From Daphnia pulex (taxonomy: Eukaryota > Arthropoda > Branchiopoda > Diplostraca > Daphniidae): a stretch of DNA of 64,000 bases. The position numbers were made by a program, and so were the translations under genes. Location: NCBI RefSeq assembly GCF_021134715.1, contig NC_060024.1, forward strand, positions 7,874,001 through 7,938,000, written 5' to 3'. Below are positions 58,381-64,000 of this stretch, piece after piece. Below the pieces are notes generated by a model, which did no database searches, was not told where the DNA came from, and worked only from the letters and a program-made list of their open reading frames with translations. Each line of letters begins with the position of its first letter. The stretch's first letter is position 1.

Positions 58381-61300
58381 ATGGCCCAAGTTCGTCATTT
58401 AACGGCCGCTCTCTTAGCCGTCGCCCTTGTGTTGTGCTCCGGCCCGGTCAGCGCCCGCGTTTACCAAACGGACGATGCCATAATCGTTGAAGGTAAGACT
58501 AGTTTTAACTTTTTTCTAGTTAAGTGGACATTGTGGTTCGGCATTATAGCGGGGGAGGGAGGGGGGCATTGACAAAAAAAAAAAAATAGACTCTCCGTGA
58601 ACTGTTAATTCTCCCATCAAATAGTGAAACAAAAAAGGGAAAGAAATGAGACAGAGAGAGAGAGAGAGAGAGAGAAAAGAGATGTCTTGACGACGATACG
58701 ATAAGGTCAACGACCGACCGGTTGAGACGAATGGAGAGAAGAAGCCAAAGAAGAGGATGAAAGAGAAGGAGCAGAGCAGACCTTGAAAGTGAAATGTGTG
58801 GTGGTGGTTTCATAATGGGCCTCCGCATGGTCACGGACGGAGGATTCCGCCCTTTCCTTGCCCACCAAATGCCGTCGGCCAGGCGGTTAACAGTCTCTCT
58901 ATCACCTGAGCACGACGCCATTTTACCTTCACCTTCACTTCGGGGGATATTTGTTATTGTTGTTTTTTTTTCTTTCCTCTTCTTCTTTCTTCTTTCTTCT
59001 TCTTCTTTCCCTTCGAGACTTTTTCTTTGTTTTATATTTTGGATATGAACGCTCGTAGCATTTCTTTTCCATACATATACCAACAAGTCGAACAAAAAAA
59101 TGATAACGGATATCGGGAACCTGTTTCACAATTCAAATATCTGCTACCTGTTTCGAAACTTTTTGGAGGGAATTCAGTATTAAAGAAAAAAAAGCCCAGT
59201 TGCGACATTTTCGAACGTTTATCAGCAACTAATACATAACTATTTGATTATGGAACTCTTTCATCATTTCGCCATCGATCGAGAAGAGAGAAGAATCATA
59301 ACTATTGTCTATTGGCGTGTTGGACTATTTTCTTTTTTTGGGGAGGGTCTGGTTGAACGAACGATGTAACTAACGCTGATTGAAAATGACCAAATTATTT
59401 CGTCGACAGCCGAGAACTTGGGTGTCAGAGAAGGTCGATCGGCCAAGGACGACTCCGAGGACAAGTTCCCGTTCTCGTTCGGAGAGCAGATCGATTCCAC
59501 CTTTTCGGGGGAGGGCCAGCAGCCGTCGTCCAGCTTTCCCAGCAGCACCTTCTTGGCGGACGAAAAATCGTGCTTCACGACGGAAGGCAAACTCGGATTT
59601 TGCACGTCGGTCCGCTCCTGCTACCCCAAGTTCAAGTTGCCCGAGTTGAGCAACCTGGAAACGTGGGTCATCGGCACACGCGGCACTTGCCATTACGTCG
59701 AAAAAGATGGCAGACAGGTGATTATTCCTTTTTTTGTTTTTGTTTTTCTCCCCGACGCCATAACTAAACTGAGCAATGAACCAACGAAATTCAGTCGGTT
59801 ACATGCAATAGCGTGTGTCTTCATTTCCTGGGTTTATATTTGATACAAACCGATGGTTACGCAACAATCTTCTTACGTAACAAAAGTTTCAAACTGACCC
59901 TCACCATCTGTCGCAAACTCAATTAACCAGTCGCCCTAAATTTCTGATATAGAATTTTAATAAGATGATGATATTACGAATTTCAATATTGTTTTCCAGG
60001 TTTATGGAGTTTGCTGCTCGAGGCAAGTCTCCACCAACAACAATGGCGTAGTGGTTGGCAGTTTGTACGGAACCATCCCCACCGTGCCGGTCAATCAGGA
60101 AACCGGTCTGCCCCAACTCAACTTCCCCTGGTGGTTGTACTTCCCTTACCGGCCCAACAACGCCACGACCACAACCACGACGACGACTACAACCACCACC
60201 ACAACAACCACCACAACAACTCCCGCTCCCGTGAAGGAAGCCGTTATCGTCGATGGCAAGCAAAACGGCTGCGGCGCTGGGCCGTTCAAAACTTTGAGCA
60301 TCGACGAACAGAAGCGCATTGTCGGCGGCACGGAAGCCATCAAGAACTCGTGGCCGGGCATCGTGAGTTTGATTCATTCATTTTTTAGCGCAATTTAATT
60401 TCAATGGCGACCATCTCTTTAAAAAGAAAAAAGTCCGTTTGATTAATCAATTATTGTTCTTTTTTCTTTTAATAGGTAGCGCTAAAAAATAATGGCCGTC
60501 AATTCTGTGGTGGGTCTTTGATGAGCCCCACACACATTCTGACAGCCGCTCATTGCGTGGCCCAGTAAGATAATAATTCATTCATTGTGCGCATATTGAT
60601 TGAATTTGTAAATTCATGAAATGACTTTGTGTTTTTTTTAGTATGTCATCGTGGGACGTTTCGCGATTGACCGTGGAGCTGGGCATGCACGTCCTCAAGC
60701 CATCTAGTGACGCCCAAGTGTCGAAGAAAGTCCGTCGGGTGACCCGTCACAAAGGATTCGATTCCAGGACTTTGGTGAGTAGCCAAAACATTCTTGAATC
60801 AAGTTGGAATTGGATGGCTAATTATATTTCGTTCTCATTCCACATAGTATAACGACATTGCCATTTTGACGATGGAATCTCCTGTGTTTTTCACGTCAAC
60901 TATTTCACCCGTCTGCTTGCCGCCAGCGGGTTCCAACGACCAGTACACGAACAAAGAGGCGGCCGTTATCGGATGGGGAGCACTAAAAGAAGGTAAAATC
61001 TGGCAGCTTGTTGATAATTCGACTGGAATGCGGATGAACGAAATTTGATGACGCATTTTGATGATGTCCAGGTGGATCCCAGCCGACTGTCCTGCAGCAA
61101 GTCACTGTTCAGGTCATTACCAACGACAAATGCAAAAGCAGTTACGGAAGCGACGCTCCGGGCGGAATCGTCGATCACATGCTTTGCGCTGCTTATCCTG
61201 GCAAAGACTCTTGCAGCGTAAGGACAACAAAGTTATGCTGCCATTTGTTGTAAGCCAATGAACTAATCGATTTTTTTTTTGTACAGGGTGACAGCGGTGG

Positions 61301-61448
61301 CCCACTTCTTGTCCAGTCGTCGCCCGGGTCTCCTTGGATTCAGGCCGGCATCGTCAGTTGGGGAATCGGATGCGCGCAAGCGAAATATCCTGGCGTGTAC
61401 GCCAGAGTCACGTCGTTCATGAACTGGATCGGGAAGAACACCGTGTGA
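58381..61448 (+). CDS. Clip-domain trypsin-like serine protease (485 aa)
   Basis: Eight exons (58381-58492, 59410-59717, 60000-60362, 60476-60564, 60642-60774, 60848-60992, 61072-61217, 61287-61448) join in frame. A signal peptide ([20 protein letters not shown]) is followed by an acidic stretch and a six-Cys clip-like domain ([30 protein letters not shown]). A linker with about 19 consecutive Thr precedes KRIVGG, where cleavage after Arg246 would activate it. Catalytic His287 (TAAHC), Asp338 (YNDIAIL) and Ser435 (GDSGGP) are present. Asp429 at position 189 predicts trypsin-like specificity. Clip proteases act in haemolymph cascades for melanisation, Toll signalling and clotting; which one is not decidable here. 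Confidence 0.93.
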
Positions 61449-61497
61449 GGAATTTTATTAGGTCACCACATCACATAACATGGGCTTGTTCACAAAT

Positions 61498-61503
61498 AAT
61501 AAA
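61498..61503 (+). terminator. Poly(A) signal of the clip protease gene
   Basis: AATAAA lies 50 bases after the stop codon, the first such signal downstream. Confidence 0.55.
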
Positions 61504-63699
61504 AGTAGCATTTAAAACAAAACAAACAAAAAAGCCCAGTGAAACGCACCGGGGGGGAAACACGCACACAACTCTGTCTTCTCTTTATTATACTTCCAAT
61601 TGTTGAATAATTTGCTATGTTATTCTTTTGTTTTTTTGGGTCTATCCATTGAAACATCCTATTTAATTAATATTAAGCCTCCTTTTTTAAAATGCTATCT
61701 TCTTATTCGGCCGACGTTTTTATACACTACCCAATGTCGTGATACGAGATAATACTGATTTTTATTTCATTACTGCAATTAAACTATATTAAAAATCGTC
61801 AATAATCCAGAGCGATGGCGAAATTTTTCGTTCAAATTGCGCGTTTGCGAGTCATATATGGAATTTATTTCAATTTAAAGGTGTTAAATAGCCCTGCTTA
61901 AAAAAAAAAGGGATTGGTCAATAGACGTCTGTGTCAATAGACGTCGTACTCAACTGTTCAGCAATTCTATACTTAACGGGATCCAGCTCATTTTAAATGG
62001 CAACAAGTTTCCGGAGATACCTGGAAACGTTTATTACTACTTCAGGTCTGAAATAAAAGAGAAAATGAAACTGAGTTAGCGGTAGCCTATATAGCTTACT
62101 TAATCGACTCTGTCAAAAAGAAGATCGCTCACGCACGGCTATTTTCCTTGTTGCTTTTGAAACTGTCCACTTTTTTGTTCACATTTGTAGAACATTTGGA
62201 CACTTCAGCATCAACCACAGTGCACAGTGGTTCACGTGAAGCAGCTAAGCATCTTTATTACTAAAAAGTTTATGTTCCCGGCGAATATGGAGAAAAAAAA
62301 ACAGCTTAAATAAAGCTCAATAAAAAAACAGAAACTAGCCGAATCAAAGAGGAATATCTATTGAAAGAAAAGAGCAGCTTTTTTTTTAAATAAATGGTGT
62401 ATATTCGCCTAGGCGAATGTTGCCAGTTTATTTACCAGAGTAACGAAACTAAACAAAACGTGATAAATAATTCAACTAAGGACAAGAAATAAAAATATAA
62501 TACTTTAAAATAAATATATTTTAAAACCAAACGAACCAGCTTGGCTGCGGGATAAAAACAGGGTGGCTCAGATAAAACACTTGCAGCGAAAAAGGTGGAT
62601 AAGGTAGAATTTACAACAAGGCTTTGCGAGTGCTCATTTCTCAACTAAGGCTGACTAAGGTGCTATTCTTTCGTCCAGACAGGGCAAAATTGGGACTAAG
62701 TTGCCAAGACAGACCGAGGCGGACAGAAGAGCAGCTTGAGTGTAAATGTTTGCAGAAAAAACAAACAGCGTCATTGTTTCACCATCGTGTGATGTGGTAA
62801 TAATAATAAATGCACTTGATAGAACTGATAGCAATGTTGTTCACCCTCTCGAGTCGAACGCTATCTGACGCGACCTGACGCAACAAACTGCAATGACGTT
62901 TTATCTGGTTTTATCCTTTTCCTTAGAAGGAAAGGCATTTTTCTTATTTTTACAAGTATACGTAGTACGTGCAATACGTGATTAGAATTGATTCAACAAA
63001 AATAATGTGAAAAATTTGGCGTGCCTTAAAAAGAATAAGCTGCGATTTGTAAATGTAATAACGAATTTTCGATGACGTTTGAGTTCAGTAAAAAAGCGAA
63101 TGGACGGATCCTCAGTCGAACCTTGAATTTAGTAGAATTTCGAACGGCTTATAGTTTGACATTTCTGTGACGTTTTTTGCAGCACGTAGCCTACTATTTC
63201 TTCAAGGGGGAAGACTGAAATATTCATGTCCTTGATAGTATATTCCTGTTTTCACTCCATAATCAAGACTTTTTTATTTGGCTTGACATTTACGTGATGG
63301 TTCATAGTCTCAATATAATAAATAGCGGTTGCGACGGTTGAATAAAATAAAGATTGATGCTGAAGTTGCTTAGACTGCATGGACTACTTTTTGCGACTTT
63401 TTGCTTGACTGACAAATTAGTATAAATTTAAAAGATAAGATTTGATTTGTTTGACGACATTTTGTAAAGGAAGCCGGCGTATTTTTAAATATTTATGATA
63501 ATTTATTCTTATTTTTTTATCAACCCTGACGATGACTGATGACAAGATCGATCAGACAAGAAGAATCTAGAAATAAAATTCTTGCTTGGGTTCGAGAATT
63601 CCAGAGCGTAGAGAATTCCAGCTGACAATAATTTCGCTGGACAATCGCCGAATTTTCCGAGCAACGCATTCTATTGGCAACTGAAAATATTTGCGTTCT
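61504..63699. other. Intergenic, no gene recognised
   Basis: AT-rich DNA with chance frames only (for example minus 62644-62432). CAATAGACGTC-type text is repeated in tandem near 61919-61945. Confidence 0.45.
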
Positions 63700-63863
63700 T
63701 TCGATGGAAGACGAGCGTGGGTTGTGCACATCGGTGATCGGTCCGCTCCGGCTGCCCAGAGTTTAAGCTTGAGCCCAGAGTTGAATAACCGGGAAACGTG
63801 GGTCATCGTTACACGCAGTATACCGGTACGAGCCATTAGACAAAACGAAATTGGCAGACAGGT
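63700..63863 (+). pseudogene. Broken copy of the protease clip-domain exon
   Basis: The stretch aligns with 59570-59717 of the clip protease: GGTCCGCTCC, CCAGAGTTGAATAACC against CCCGAGTTGAGCAACC, GAAACGTGGGTCATCG, and the exon end GGCAGACAGGTGATT with its donor. An extra seven bases (GGTGATC) and other indels break the frame, and most Cys codons are lost. The conserved exon-end and donor show a genomic duplication, not a processed copy. Further exons may lie beyond the window. Confidence 0.75.
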
Positions 63864-64000
63864 GATTTTAAGACTCCTCCGTTAACCAGTTAGAAAGAAA
63901 ACCATATAACCCAGCATTTACTATTTACTTTTGGGGAAGTTGTTGCTTGAAGCTAGCAGCTAGCTATATTGACGATAACAGTGTGGTTACTAGCAATTTT

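Noticed and set aside
58650..58676. GA dinucleotide tract
   Set aside because: Ordinary microsatellite within the first intron of the protease gene.
1..64000. CRISPR arrays, bacterial operons or phage genes
   Set aside because: No spaced direct repeats, Shine-Dalgarno-linked gene runs or prokaryotic genes are present; the DNA is eukaryotic.

Overview
The window is a piece of an arthropod nuclear genome, most likely a branchiopod crustacean such as Daphnia (inference). The genes have many short introns (often 60-90 bases) with GT..AG ends. The intact genes are typical arthropod ones: a clip-domain serine protease, secreted M14 carboxypeptidases and a GT10 fucosyltransferase. The transposon remnants (hAT, Copia, Gypsy, MULE, Tc1-like) also fit an arthropod.

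The window has two halves. Positions 1 to about 34300 are a graveyard. They hold decayed transposons (hAT, Copia, two Gypsy lineages, MULE, a TIR element, a probable solo LTR), broken host genes (a RecQ/BLM-like helicase, a Blimp-1/PRDM1 zinc-finger copy, an FBXO21-like F-box gene, a cuticle-protein-like gene) and local duplications. The most structured part is 28000-31810. It holds three tandem pairs of homologous 111-base exons that encode the second half of a PWWP-like domain, followed by a coiled-coil terminal exon. A paralogue of that terminal exon and of a 330-base 3' flank lies at 18000-19930.

Positions 34800 to 61450 hold intact genes whose exon joins I could close in frame. They are: a GT10 alpha-1,3-fucosyltransferase (minus); a divergently transcribed CASD1-like SGNH O-acetyltransferase/esterase (plus), about 0.7 kb away; a B-type zinc carboxypeptidase (minus, 428 aa); two larger carboxypeptidases on the plus strand (965 and 791 aa), each with a long acidic Thr/Glu-rich insert between signal peptide and activation peptide; and a clip-domain trypsin-like protease (485 aa). 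A broken copy of the protease's clip exon lies at 63700.

Two functional themes stand out. The fucosyltransferase and the CASD1-like enzyme are both predicted type II membrane proteins that modify glycans, and they may share a promoter region. The three carboxypeptidases differ at the specificity position (bovine CPA residue 255: Asp, Gln, Ile), and the middle one also lacks the Tyr248 and Arg71 equivalents. They are secreted zymogens that a trypsin-like enzyme would normally activate. The neighbouring protease has the trypsin specificity residues, although a link between them is only a guess.
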